A DNA stretch of 64,000 nt from NCBI RefSeq assembly GCF_023635005.1, contig NZ_JAMLJM010000004.1:124001-188000 (forward strand), written 5' to 3'. Under the pieces are notes generated by a model. That model saw only the letters and a list, made by a program, of their open reading frames with translations. It was not told the DNA's origin and ran no database searches. A program made the translations under genes and the position numbers. This document shows, piece by piece, positions 1 through 8,691 of the stretch. The stretch comes from Flavobacterium luminosum. Its GTDB lineage: Bacteria > Bacteroidota > Bacteroidia > Flavobacteriales > Flavobacteriaceae. Positions within the stretch are counted from its first letter, which is position 1, and the number at the start of each line of letters is the position of its first letter.

Positions 1-567
1 GATTTTTATTTTTGGATTATGTTGCAGCACATAATTTATATTCCCTTGTGACATACAACCAATTTCATCTGCTATTTCATACAACATTTTCTCTTTCTTT
101 CGGAAGAAATTATACAAGCACCCGCCTTTTTTCATCAAACCTAAATCTACTGCATTTTGAGGGAAGATATCCCTTAAAATCAAATATAAGTTTGATTGGT
201 ATCGCTGCTTTAACCAATGCGCTACAGAGACCAAACTAACAGGTGGTGTAGGCATAATGATTAGATCTAAAGTAGTAGATTGAAAATATTTTTTTATCGC
301 CTTTTTATATTGAAAGGGCAACAATACGTTAGCGATTCCTTTTCTAATAGGATTCACATTTAAAAGAGGTAAGGTCTTCACCCGAATGACTTGAATTCCT
401 TCTTCTTCAATTAATCCCACTTCGTGATTGTTCAAGGCAGGAGCCACAACAAATACTTCGTGTCCTTGATTACGGAATTCTTCCATTAAATCAGTATATA
501 AATTACTTGATTTTGGAATTTTAGGATACGCTAAGGCAAGAAAAAGTATTTTACTATTGGGTTTCAC
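1..567 (-). CDS. Glycosyltransferase family 4, WbuB-like (partial, cut by window edge)
   Basis: This is the N-terminal 189 codons of a glycosyltransferase that runs off the left edge. The open frame starts at a GTG (567), with an in-frame TAA seven to nine bases upstream, so no longer start exists. The protein begins VKPNSKILFLALAYPKIPKS and contains the N-terminal Rossmann-like half of GT-B enzymes, including PTPPVSLV and LRDIFPQNAVDLG. The last motif resembles the region around 'DLWPES' in WbuB/WcaI-type transferases. It follows the UDP-L-FucNAc genes, the usual place of WbuB, which adds N-acetyl-L-fucosamine to the lipid-linked acceptor at the inner membrane. The donor is inferred from context. 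The C-terminal nucleotide-binding half is not visible. Confidence 0.75.
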   Translation of the reverse strand, partial: MKPNSKILFLALAYPKIPKSSNLYTDLMEEFRNQGHEVFVVAPALNNHEVGLIEEEGIQVIRVKTLPLLNVNPIRKGIANVLLPFQYKKAIKKYFQSTTLDLIIMPTPPVSLVSVAHWLKQRYQSNLYLILRDIFPQNAVDLGLMKKGGCLYNFFRKKEKMLYEIADEIGCMSQGNINYVLQHNPKIKI

Positions 568-640
568 GTTGTTTTATTTTTATTCCACACAGATGGAAAG
601 TAATTTAAAGAATTCTTTTCTATTTTTTAATTTTATCTAG

Positions 641-715
641 GCTGAGCATCCCGAAGTTTCCATTAATACATTTTGTTATTATAAAATTTCAAGAAACATT
701 TCGACTACGCTCAGT
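641..715. repeat. Imperfect inverted repeat in intergenic spacer
   Basis: The 164-base gap between the WbuB-like gene and the epimerase gene holds two related arms in opposite orientation. One is CTGAGCATCCCGAAGTTTC at 642-660. The other is GAAACATTTCGACTACGCTCAG at 693-714. The second arm resembles a short intergenic element I associate with flavobacterial genomes, but no second copy was seen in this window. The arms could form an RNA hairpin between the two genes. No T-run follows, so it is not a classical terminator. Confidence 0.4.
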
Positions 716-731
716 GTAACTGAACTCTATA

Positions 732-1868
732 CTACTTTTTAGACCAAACTACTCTATTTACATAATCCGTATAACTTAAAATGATACGCACCATTTTTTC
801 TGACACATTAGGCATAGAATAATCGGCCACCGTACGGAAATTACGTTCTGATCCCGTTTTTTGTTGTTCGAGTTGAACTAAACCTTGCATAATTCGTTCC
901 GGTGATAGCCCTACCATCATTACCGATGCTTCTTCCATAGCTTCAGGTCTTTCATGTGCTTGACGAATATTTAAAGCTGGAAAATTCAATATAGAAGATT
1001 CTTCTGAAATGGTACCGCTATCTGACAATACCGCCAAAGCATTCATTTGTAAAGCATTATAATCATGAAATCCTAGTGGTTTTAAAAATTGAACTTCTTC
1101 TCGCACTTGGACTTTTGAAGCTTCAATTTTATTTCTTGTTCTTGGATGTGTACTTACGATAATTGGATAGTTGTATTTTTCGGCGATTACATTTAAGCTT
1201 TCTATTAATCCGAAGAAATTTTCGTCATTATTGATATTCTCTTCTCTGTGTGAAGACACTACAAAATACTTGCCTTTTTCTAAATTTAATCGGCTCAAAA
1301 CCTCTGAAGTTTGAATGGATGGCAAATAATGATGTAACACTTCAAACATTGGAGATCCCGTTTTAATGATTCTATCGGCTGGTAAACCTTCTCGAAGTAA
1401 ATATTCGCGGGCGATATCACTATACGTCAAATTAACATCTGAAATATGATCTACTATTTTACGATTGGTTTCTTCTGGAACTCTTTGATCAAAACAACGG
1501 TTTCCAGCTTCCATATGGAAAATAGGGATTTGACGTTTTTTTGCTGGGATAGCACACAAACAACTGTTAGTATCTCCTAAAACTAAAAAAGCATCCGGTT
1601 GAATTTCTTCTAGTAAAGGATCAATTTTAATTAGTATTTGTCCGACCGTTTCGGTGGCTGTTTTACCCGCTGCATTTAAAAAATAATCGGGTTTACGAAT
1701 TCCTAAATCTTCAAAAAAGATTTGGTTTAATTCATAATCATAGTTTTGACCTGTATGAACTACAATGTGTTCAATTGCTTCAGAAGCATCTAAAGCGGCC
1801 ATCACACGGGACAATCGGATGATTTCAGGTCTAGTTCCTACTACTGTTATTACTTTTAATTTTTTCAT
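732..1868 (-). CDS. UDP-N-acetylglucosamine 2-epimerase family, CapG/FnlC-type (UDP-L-FucNAc synthesis)
   Basis: This 378-residue protein belongs to the WecB-type 2-epimerase family. It starts KVITVVGTRPEIIRLSRVM, has SSHREENI in the middle, and LSDSGTISEESSILNFPAL near the C-terminal nucleotide-binding site. Family members invert C2 of UDP-HexNAc by elimination and re-addition of UDP. Because it follows CapE- and CapF-like genes, the probable reaction is UDP-N-acetyl-L-pneumosamine to UDP-N-acetyl-L-fucosamine, the last cytoplasmic step. Length is normal for the family. A WecB role (UDP-ManNAc) is the alternative, but the gene order argues for CapG/FnlC. The ATG lies 28 bases downstream of the CapF stop, suggesting one transcript. 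Confidence 0.9.
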   Translation of the reverse strand: MKKLKVITVVGTRPEIIRLSRVMAALDASEAIEHIVVHTGQNYDYELNQIFFEDLGIRKPDYFLNAAGKTATETVGQILIKIDPLLEEIQPDAFLVLGDTNSCLCAIPAKKRQIPIFHMEAGNRCFDQRVPEETNRKIVDHISDVNLTYSDIAREYLLREGLPADRIIKTGSPMFEVLHHYLPSIQTSEVLSRLNLEKGKYFVVSSHREENINNDENFFGLIESLNVIAEKYNYPIIVSTHPRTRNKIEASKVQVREEVQFLKPLGFHDYNALQMNALAVLSDSGTISEESSILNFPALNIRQAHERPEAMEEASVMMVGLSPERIMQGLVQLEQQKTGSERNFRTVADYSMPNVSEKMVRIILSYTDYVNRVVWSKK

Positions 1869-1896
1869 TTTTACCAGAAAGGCTCTAAATTATCTT

Positions 1897-3015
1897 TTAA
1901 ACTTGTTCAAAATAGGTATCAGTATCATTGGGATCGAAAAATTCGTTGATCCAAAAATTAGTGTATAGTAATTCTTCCCCAATATTTTTGATATTGTGAG
2001 TATACCATATAGGCATATCTACATACGCCGGCTCATTTCCGTCCAGATAAAAATCAAGTACTTCATCTGTTCCAATCTTTCTTAACTGAATTAATGCTTT
2101 TCCTTTGATTACAGCAAATCGTTCTATTTTTCTGGTATGATAATGATTCCCTCTAGTTATACCCGGGACTGTAGTAGAAAAAGAAACTTGTCCTCCTACA
2201 CCCAATCTAATTACCTCCACAAAAGCTCCACGAGGATCTGTATGTTGAACAAATTTAACTGGAAAATGACTCTTGTGGTCGATATACGATCTAAAAGTAT
2301 TGAACAAATTCAAATCGAAGGTTGACTCTAATCTGGGTATTTCTCCTTTTGTGAAATAACTGTCTTTGAAATGATTCAATTTTGCTAAAACCTCCGAAAC
2401 TTTATTAATTGATGAAGGCGGTATCATTAATTCCTTTTCTGAACTACCCGATCGTATTTGCTCTATAATTAGCTGACATAATTCCCCAACATAAATTAAT
2501 TTTACTTCACCGTCTGCATCGATTACCGGTATTTCCCCATGGGTTAATTTATAACAAAAAGTTGCTATAAAAGAATTGTAATTAGGTTTCCCAAACGGTC
2601 CAAAAACATTCGGAATTATCAAACCTGTAAATTTTGCATCATTTTTCTTTGCCCAATTTATGAAAATTTCACGGCCTTGCTTTTTGGATTTTCCGTATAA
2701 GTTCTCTCTTTCTTCTTGTGACGAAGAGGAAAAAAGCACCTGTGGTTTTGATTGCGTTCTTTCTAATGATGAAACTAATTTCTCTACTAAATCTAAGTTG
2801 GTCGCATATATAACTTCTTGACTTTCGTGTCTGTTCATCGCAGCTAAATGTACAATTACATCACATTGTTTCACAAAAGCATCTAATTGCTGTTGGTTTC
2901 CAAAAAAACTTTTATCGAAATCAATTCTTTCAAACTCATTGGGAAATAATCCTAAAGTATTGTACAAATGATTTCCTACAAAACCATGTTGTCCTGTAAT
3001 TCCTATTTTTAGCAT
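1897..3015 (-). CDS. Bifunctional UDP-sugar reductase/epimerase, CapF/FnlB-like
   Basis: The 372-residue product has the two-domain plan of CapF/FnlB/WbjC. Residues 1 to about 245 form an NAD(P)-binding SDR fold (KIGITGQHGFVGNHL at the start). The C-terminal third is a cupin, beginning near HTDPRGAFVEV and carrying histidines at about 291, 293 and 340 in the usual metal-site pattern. Known homologues epimerise C3 with the cupin and reduce the C4 ketone with the SDR domain, giving UDP-N-acetyl-L-6-deoxytalose-type intermediates for L-FucNAc. It sits between a separate small cupin gene (gap of three bases) and the CapG-like gene. The assignment is firm on architecture; substrate is inferred from the cassette. 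Confidence 0.9.
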   Translation of the reverse strand: MLKIGITGQHGFVGNHLYNTLGLFPNEFERIDFDKSFFGNQQQLDAFVKQCDVIVHLAAMNRHESQEVIYATNLDLVEKLVSSLERTQSKPQVLFSSSSQEERENLYGKSKKQGREIFINWAKKNDAKFTGLIIPNVFGPFGKPNYNSFIATFCYKLTHGEIPVIDADGEVKLIYVGELCQLIIEQIRSGSSEKELMIPPSSINKVSEVLAKLNHFKDSYFTKGEIPRLESTFDLNLFNTFRSYIDHKSHFPVKFVQHTDPRGAFVEVIRLGVGGQVSFSTTVPGITRGNHYHTRKIERFAVIKGKALIQLRKIGTDEVLDFYLDGNEPAYVDMPIWYTHNIKNIGEELLYTNFWINEFFDPNDTDTYFEQV

Positions 3016-3018
3016 ATT

Positions 3019-3450
3019 TTATTGTTTTGTGCAGACAAAGTACTCTAAAGGATATTTATATTCATCTTTAATTTCTCCCAAAAGATAATCGCTCATTACT
3101 AAAAGTTTTGCATTTTCTTCCTTTGATTGAATACAAGAAATATAACCTGAAGGAACATGTAATATATCTAAGTTTTCTGAGGAAAGACAAAAAACGTATG
3201 GTTTTGCTATTGGCTCAGGATTATCCCAATTCTCTATCCTTATTAGTTGTATTTCAAAAGTTCCAACCATGGCAGAAAACCATCTTTGTTCCCTTTTATG
3301 TCCTTGCCATCCCCTCTTAAAATTAGGACTTTCATTTTCAATCACATACATCCTTTTTATTGGACTAGCATCAAAATCATTATTGAATTTGAGCGTTCCT
3401 CTATGGTCTGAATGACAATTCCCTTTTATCACTGTTGGCAACATACTCAA
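3019..3450 (-). CDS. WxcM/FdtA-like cupin protein (putative sugar epimerase or ketoisomerase)
   Basis: This small protein (143 residues) matches the WxcM-like/FdtA family of cupins that isomerise or epimerise keto-sugars on nucleotides. The family's DxRG element is seen as DHRG at 15-18. The active-site region reads KRGWQGHKREQRW at 45-57. Characterised ketoisomerases have a His-x-His pair here; this protein keeps the second histidine (H51) but has Gln at 49. It lies between the CapE- and CapF-like genes, one base from the former and three from the latter, so it is co-translated with the L-FucNAc enzymes. Its reaction is unknown: it may act on a CapE product, or on the RmlB product made from the same locus. 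Confidence 0.75.
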   Translation of the reverse strand: MSMLPTVIKGNCHSDHRGTLKFNNDFDASPIKRMYVIENESPNFKRGWQGHKREQRWFSAMVGTFEIQLIRIENWDNPEPIAKPYVFCLSSENLDILHVPSGYISCIQSKEENAKLLVMSDYLLGEIKDEYKYPLEYFVCTKQ

Positions 3451-3451
3451 T

Positions 3452-4489
3452 TTAATCTGGATATTGTTTTAAATCGGCTTCTCCTAATACCTCTTTGCGA
3501 ATTAAAGGAAGTTTCATTAAGAGTTGCTTCATCCCTTCAACATCTTGTTGGATTGTATTATGCGAATGATAATCTTCAATTTTAGAAACATCTATCTCAC
3601 CTTCAGAAAAATATTGTGCATAATTTAAATCCCTATTATCGGCAGGAATTCGGTAAAAATCTCCCATATCTTCTGCTTTTAGCATTTCCTCACGAGTACA
3701 AAGTGTTTCATAGAGCTTTTCGCCATGTCTTGTTCCAATAATTCTAATTGGATTATCTGCTTTAAACATTTCTTTTAATGCTTGTGCTAAATCGCCAATT
3801 GTTCCTGCTGGAGCTTTATTCACAAACAAATCCCCAGGATTTCCATGTTCGAATGCAAAAAGAACTAATTCTACTGCTTCTTCTAAAGACATCAGAAAAC
3901 GTGTCATTGAAGGATCGGTGATCGTAAGTGGTTCCCCATTTTTAATTTGCTTCACGAACAATGGAATAACAGATCCTCTTGAACCCATTACATTTCCGTA
4001 ACGCGTTAAACAAACGGTTGTATGCTCTAAATTTCTTGAAGCTGCCACAGCTACTTTTTCCATCATAGCTTTAGAAATACCCATTGCATTTATAGGATAC
4101 GCCGCTTTATCGGTGCTCAGGCAAATTACCTTTTTCACACCATACTTAACCGCCGCATCTATCACATTTTGTGTTCCCTCCACATTGGTTTTTACCGCTT
4201 CCATTGGGAAAAATTCGCATGAAGGCACCTGTTTCAAAGCAGCAGCATGAAACACATAATCTACCCCACGCATTGCATAATCAATACTTGACGGATTACG
4301 AACATCTCCAATATAGAACTTGAGTTTATCGTTTTTATGTAGATTTCTCATATCGTCCTGTTTCTTTTCATCTCTTGAAAAGATTCGGATTTCTTTGAAA
4401 TGATCCGTTTCCAGAAAACGATTCAGTACTGCTGTTCCAAAAGAACCCGTACCTCCAGTTATAAGCAAAATTTTATTTTGTATGTTCAT
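3452..4489 (-). CDS. UDP-GlcNAc 4,6-dehydratase/5-epimerase, CapE/FnlA-like
   Basis: A 345-residue extended SDR enzyme of the polysaccharide-biosynthesis (CapD/CapE/FlaA1) group. The NAD-binding motif is TGGTGSFG at 11-18. The catalytic segment has S125 in LSTDKA and then MGISK at 136-140, so Met replaces the usual Tyr of the YxxxK motif. That Ser-Met-Lys triad is what I know of CapE and separates it from PseB, which keeps Tyr. It converts UDP-GlcNAc to the 4-keto-6-deoxy-L-sugar at the head of the UDP-L-FucNAc pathway. The CapF- and CapG-like genes downstream complete it. The start directly follows the preceding transferase gene, with four bases between. Confidence 0.92.
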   Translation of the reverse strand: MNIQNKILLITGGTGSFGTAVLNRFLETDHFKEIRIFSRDEKKQDDMRNLHKNDKLKFYIGDVRNPSSIDYAMRGVDYVFHAAALKQVPSCEFFPMEAVKTNVEGTQNVIDAAVKYGVKKVICLSTDKAAYPINAMGISKAMMEKVAVAASRNLEHTTVCLTRYGNVMGSRGSVIPLFVKQIKNGEPLTITDPSMTRFLMSLEEAVELVLFAFEHGNPGDLFVNKAPAGTIGDLAQALKEMFKADNPIRIIGTRHGEKLYETLCTREEMLKAEDMGDFYRIPADNRDLNYAQYFSEGEIDVSKIEDYHSHNTIQQDVEGMKQLLMKLPLIRKEVLGEADLKQYPD

Positions 4490-4493
4490 TAAC

Positions 4494-5504
4494 TTATTTC
4501 AATAAATCTAATAGATCGTTTATTTTGTTGTTTATTTTTGATTTACTAGGTGGTAATTCCGTTTCCAAAGATAATGATAAGCATTTATATATAGCTTGCT
4601 TGTCATAAGGATTGAAAACTAAACTTGGTTCACAAATCTCATGCATGTAAGGTAAATCGGCTCCCAATATTTTACACCCACATTCAATGGCTTCTACTAG
4701 ACCCAATCCAAAACTTTCTGCTAATGATGGAAAAATTAAATATTCTGATTCGCAATATAACGGCATTAATTTTTCTCTTGATACAAATCCAATTGAAACT
4801 ATAGGATAACCTCTATCTTTTTTTAAATTTAATAGGTTATTAACTTCTTGGTTGGAATCATCTATGGTGAGAATCAATTTTCCTTTTTTATAGCTATCGT
4901 AAAAGTCACAAAAAGCCTCGATGAGCCTCAAGTGATTTTTATGAGGTGTTGGATTGCTAACATATATATACGTGTGTTTCTTTCTTTCAATTTGATTCTC
5001 TTTAAAAATGGGTGGATAAAAGGGACAAATTAACACTTGTTTTTCATTTATATTGTATTTAGCAATAAACTTTTGTTTGATTATATTTGATTGAACTAAC
5101 CAAATATTAGTATTCTTTTTGAATTGAGTTAATACTTGTACTTTTAACCAAAATTTTAATTTATCGAAATAAGAAAAATCAATAGGGACTGACAAATACA
5201 TTAGCTGATGAAAATAGGTATATACTACACCTTCTAACCTAATGTTTGGGGGTAAGTTTCCAAAACACAAAACAGTAGTAAAATTTTTCTTGTTTTGATT
5301 ATAAAACTTAAATCGATTCATCATGGACGCTTTTAAAAAAACAACCGTATTTGATTCTTTAAAATCAAATGACAAATTATTTTTTACTCTCACATCAAAG
5401 AGATAAAAAATTTTTTTATCTGTTTTTTCTAAATTGGAAATTAAGTAATCTAAAAGTACCTTACCTCCACCATTGTTTATATATAATGCGTCAATTAAAA
5501 TCAT
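4494..5504 (-). CDS. Glycosyltransferase, group 1 (GT4-like)
   Basis: The 336-residue product has a GT-B C-terminal domain: YVSNPTPHKNHLRLIEAF, then ESEYLIFPSLAESFGLGLVEAIECG, which holds the E-x7-E motif that contacts the donor nucleotide sugar. The N-terminus (MILIDALYINNGGGKVLLDY) is the acceptor-side Rossmann domain. It is expected to add one sugar to the undecaprenyl-linked repeat unit on the cytoplasmic face of the inner membrane. Donor and linkage cannot be read from the sequence. Its start overlaps the end of the preceding transferase gene by 14 bases, implying translational coupling. The coding sequence is markedly AT-rich relative to the nucleotide-sugar genes. Confidence 0.85.
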   Translation of the reverse strand: MILIDALYINNGGGKVLLDYLISNLEKTDKKIFYLFDVRVKNNLSFDFKESNTVVFLKASMMNRFKFYNQNKKNFTTVLCFGNLPPNIRLEGVVYTYFHQLMYLSVPIDFSYFDKLKFWLKVQVLTQFKKNTNIWLVQSNIIKQKFIAKYNINEKQVLICPFYPPIFKENQIERKKHTYIYVSNPTPHKNHLRLIEAFCDFYDSYKKGKLILTIDDSNQEVNNLLNLKKDRGYPIVSIGFVSREKLMPLYCESEYLIFPSLAESFGLGLVEAIECGCKILGADLPYMHEICEPSLVFNPYDKQAIYKCLSLSLETELPPSKSKINNKINDLLDLLK

Positions 5505-6486
5505 TCTCTTGTAAAATTTTTTGATACAAATTAAGATATAGAATTGCTATTGCTTTGGGCTCATAGTTTTTCACATTCATCAATCCTTTTTTGATTAATT
5601 CTTCTTTGAAAACAGTATCATTTTGCAACTTCACAATAGCCTCAGTAATCTCATTGATTTGATAAGGATTTACCAGAATGGCTCCTTCTCCAGCAACTTC
5701 TTTCATTGGAGAAATATTAGAAGTAATCACCGCACACTGATAGGCTTGAGCTTCAATAATTGGCAAGCCAAAACCTTCGTAAAAAGATGGAAAAAGTAAT
5801 ATATCTGACTCTTTATAAAATTCAATCAATTTAGTTTCATTTACATTGACATGAATATCATAATCAATATTGTTGGTCTCTAAAAAAACTTTCTGTTCAG
5901 GAGTTATTTCTCCTACTATGTTTAATACTCCTTTAATTCCTTTTAGTGCTTGTATAGCACGATCTACATTCTTATTTGCTCTTGTTCCTATGATAAGAAA
6001 CTTGGATATGCTATTGTTATTTTTTTTAAAATCTTTTGAAAAGGGAATTGTTAAGCAATTTGGAATTACTACAATTTTTTGAGCTGCCCAAGGAAGTAAC
6101 TCTACTATTTCCTTTTTCGTCTTTTCCGAGATTACAGTTATATATTTAAGTCTTCTTATGGGCCAATAAATCCAAAGATAATAATAAATTTTCTTACGAA
6201 TTCCTTTCAGATATTGTAACCCTACTAAATCATGAATAGTTAATACGGTTCTTTTTGGATTTAGTACTAGAGCGACCCAATGAATATCCCCCGTAATGTG
6301 GTTAATATCACCCTGATTTTTATAAAAATACCAGAACGATTTCAACATACCTTTAAGAGCGTAGGGATTTTTGAAAGAATTAGTTTGTACCCCAAAATCG
6401 TTTAATTGAGATCTTATGACAGAAAAAAGTTTTTCAATACTTATTTGTCCATTGAACGGTTTTCTTTCAAAAAATTGAACATTCAT
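5491..6486 (-). CDS. Glycosyltransferase family 4
   Basis: A 331-residue GT4 enzyme. The acceptor half includes NHITGDIHWVAL and TVLTIHDLVGLQYL, typical of WbdB/mannosyltransferase-like members. The donor half includes FLIIGTRANKNVDRAIQAL and SDILLFPSFYEGFGLPIIEA with the E-x7-E pair. It probably transfers a hexose or 6-deoxyhexose in repeat-unit assembly; the sugar is not determinable. It lies one base after the first EpsG-like gene and overlaps the next transferase by 14 bases, so it is part of a long co-translated string. Confidence 0.87.
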   Translation of the reverse strand: MNVQFFERKPFNGQISIEKLFSVIRSQLNDFGVQTNSFKNPYALKGMLKSFWYFYKNQGDINHITGDIHWVALVLNPKRTVLTIHDLVGLQYLKGIRKKIYYYLWIYWPIRRLKYITVISEKTKKEIVELLPWAAQKIVVIPNCLTIPFSKDFKKNNNSISKFLIIGTRANKNVDRAIQALKGIKGVLNIVGEITPEQKVFLETNNIDYDIHVNVNETKLIEFYKESDILLFPSFYEGFGLPIIEAQAYQCAVITSNISPMKEVAGEGAILVNPYQINEITEAIVKLQNDTVFKEELIKKGLMNVKNYEPKAIAILYLNLYQKILQENDFN

Positions 6487-6487
6487 C

Positions 6488-7570
6488 TTAAAAAGTAAAA
6501 AATATTGTTTTGTAAGGAATAAATAATTCTTGATATAATTTCAAAGACCTAAAAAAAGAAAAAACACAAAAAAAGTAAAACAAGGACAAACTCGAATATT
6601 TAATCCATTTGTCTTTATCTAGTACAATATATCCGATCCAAGAATAAATAATACACTCGTAAATTGAAAAGTAGATTGTAAACCTTCCTAACAAATACGT
6701 AAAATTTAAACTTGCCAAGAAAAAAACTAAAAATGAAACAATAGAAATATTTAGAAAAAAAACATATCCTTTTAGATGCTGTAATTTATTTTTAAATAAG
6801 ATTAGAAATACAATTGGCATTGCCTTTCTAATCAATCCTAACAAATTTTTAAAAAAATCAACTTTAGCCTCATTAAACTGACTATAAACTATAAATCTTT
6901 CTTTGAAATAAGGAAAAAAACTACTGTTAAAATCCAGCAATCTAATTACAATACTCTCTAGAGGCAAAAAACTCAAAAGAATAACTCCTCCTCCTAGAAT
7001 CATCCACTTTTTAAAATCTATTTTATGAACTAGTAATAGTAAAAACAACATTGTGATTGCCGTTGTATGAAAACAAGAAGCTAATAAGACTAAAACTATA
7101 AACTTTATATATTTTTTTTCCATCAAATAATTCATTCCAAAAAAAACAATAGCCATCGCAATAAGTTGTCTATTACTACCCCAAAAACCTATTATAGAAA
7201 CAAAATAAACCAGTAGTCCCGTTAAAGGGTATATTGTAAATTTTCTAATTGTATTACTATAAAGCAAGACTGAAAAGAACGAAAGAAATAAAAGAAATAA
7301 TGTATACGGAATATTTAAAATTTTGAATCCTTTTGTTAAGTATAAATAACAAAACTCATAACGGGTGTTATGTGGTTCCGTAGTTGCATTTAAAACTTTT
7401 TCATAACTGTTATAGTACATGAAAAAATCCGTTCCACTATACCATCTAATTCCTTCTATAAAAGCAGCCAGGCTTGATAATAAAAACAAAACAAGGAGAG
7501 GAAAAGTTTGTTTCTTATGCAACTCTAGCGCTGAAAATAAAATTAAAAAAAGTAATAATAGAATTAGCAT
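6488..7570 (-). CDS. EpsG/Wzy-family polysaccharide polymerase (copy 1)
   Basis: This 360-residue, strongly hydrophobic protein has about ten predicted membrane segments separated by short loops. It carries IRWYSGTDFFMYYNSYE at 41-57, the periplasmic RW-x-x-GTD-x4-YY signature of the EpsG family, and FWGSNRQL at 129-136. EpsG-type proteins act like Wzy and join lipid-linked repeat units at the outer face of the inner membrane. The next gene upstream encodes a second protein with the same two signatures, so the locus has tandem paralogues. Which of the two is the polymerase, or whether both are, cannot be told from sequence. The coding region is very AT-rich. Confidence 0.8.
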   Translation of the reverse strand: MLILLLLFLILFSALELHKKQTFPLLVLFLLSSLAAFIEGIRWYSGTDFFMYYNSYEKVLNATTEPHNTRYEFCYLYLTKGFKILNIPYTLFLLFLSFFSVLLYSNTIRKFTIYPLTGLLVYFVSIIGFWGSNRQLIAMAIVFFGMNYLMEKKYIKFIVLVLLASCFHTTAITMLFLLLLVHKIDFKKWMILGGGVILLSFLPLESIVIRLLDFNSSFFPYFKERFIVYSQFNEAKVDFFKNLLGLIRKAMPIVFLILFKNKLQHLKGYVFFLNISIVSFLVFFLASLNFTYLLGRFTIYFSIYECIIYSWIGYIVLDKDKWIKYSSLSLFYFFCVFSFFRSLKLYQELFIPYKTIFFTF

Positions 7571-7573
7571 ACA

Positions 7574-8689
7574 TTAAAAAACTACTCTGTTAAAATGTTC
7601 ATTATAAAAAATCCCTTTGTATGGATCAAAAAGTTCCGGATAAGCGCTAATAGACTGTTTAAAAGAGATAAATGCAAAGATTAACAAAATCAAAAAACCA
7701 ATTAATCGATACTTTTTATCTTTTAATAACACCAATTGAAAACTCAACAATAGGGGTTCCATCGCATTAAAATACAAACTCCCCCTACTAATCATGACTA
7801 ATAAACTTTGTGAAAAAATAAAATAAAAAGCTAAGCTAAGAACATAACCATTTAACAATAAGTTGTATTTAGGAAATAATTTTGAGATTTTATCTCTATT
7901 GTAAAGAAATATTAATAAAAAAAATAACCTCTTTAATAGTCCAAAAAGAGAGAGCCTCACACTTTCCAAATTTTCATTAGCTTGATTCAAATAGATTTCA
8001 GCTTTATTCGTAGCCATTTCATTGATCCCTCCTGCTAAACTGAAAATTTTTACCGGTAATCCCGTATAGCCTATCACAAAACTGACTAACAAGATTATAA
8101 ATATATTTTTAAATGACAACTCCTTATTTAAAAAGAAAAAAAGCAAAAATAAAAGAGAACTAGAATGAAATAAATAAGCTATGAAAACCAAAACAAAATA
8201 ATAAATTAATTTCTTCTTGTATAAGAACTCCAAAGAAACTAAACCAATGCTTAAAGACAACAACTGCCTGTTGGAACCCCATAAACCTATACTAAAACAA
8301 TAAAACAATAAAAAACCTAATATGGAGTAAGGTGAAAAAAAGCGTATTGCTCTGAATGTTAACCAATAAAATATAACTGCATTTACCAGTAAAAAAATGG
8401 AATAATTACCAAAAAAATTATTGAAAAGATAAACAAAAAAACCGTATCCTATTTCCATCTCATTGATCTCCCTCCAATATTTTTGATTTGTAAAACTATT
8501 GAAATGATCATAATAAGGTTCCCAATCGGTTCCTGTTTCCCATCTTAACCCCATCTGTATTACAAGAATACAAAAGGATGTTATTCCAAAAAACTTGATC
8601 AATTGATTACTATCTCTGTAATTTTCTGTTGTTATTTGAAAAAAAGAGAATGAAGCTAAAATAAAGATGGTGAATAAGTAGACTTCCAT
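7574..8689 (-). CDS. EpsG/Wzy-family polysaccharide polymerase (copy 2)
   Basis: A 371-residue polytopic membrane protein of the EpsG family. It has LRWETGTDWEPYYDHF at 48-63 and LWGSNRQL at 136-143, matching the paired signatures in its downstream neighbour. Outside those signatures the two proteins are diverged, so this is not a recent duplication. It is predicted to polymerise repeat units in the periplasm after Wzx flips them. It starts two bases after the CgeB-like gene and ends three bases before the other paralogue. One paralogue may instead act on a second polymer or as a membrane acyl- or glycosyltransferase. Confidence 0.8.
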   Translation of the reverse strand: MEVYLFTIFILASFSFFQITTENYRDSNQLIKFFGITSFCILVIQMGLRWETGTDWEPYYDHFNSFTNQKYWREINEMEIGYGFFVYLFNNFFGNYSIFLLVNAVIFYWLTFRAIRFFSPYSILGFLLFYCFSIGLWGSNRQLLSLSIGLVSLEFLYKKKLIYYFVLVFIAYLFHSSSLLFLLFFFLNKELSFKNIFIILLVSFVIGYTGLPVKIFSLAGGINEMATNKAEIYLNQANENLESVRLSLFGLLKRLFFLLIFLYNRDKISKLFPKYNLLLNGYVLSLAFYFIFSQSLLVMISRGSLYFNAMEPLLLSFQLVLLKDKKYRLIGFLILLIFAFISFKQSISAYPELFDPYKGIFYNEHFNRVVF

Positions 8690-8691
8690 TG

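Noticed and set aside
12-239. Open frame on the plus strand at the left edge
   Set aside because: It is antisense to the WbuB-like glycosyltransferase, whose frame on the minus strand is continuous to the edge and shows family motifs.
732-1868. Plain WecB (UDP-ManNAc) assignment
   Set aside because: Sequence alone allows it, but the CapE-CapF context and the WbuB-like gene after it favour the L-FucNAc 2-epimerase.
3452-4489. Assignment of the dehydratase as PseB (pseudaminic acid pathway)
   Set aside because: The catalytic Tyr is Met (MGISK), typical of CapE/FnlA, and the following genes are CapF- and CapG-like rather than PseC/PseI.
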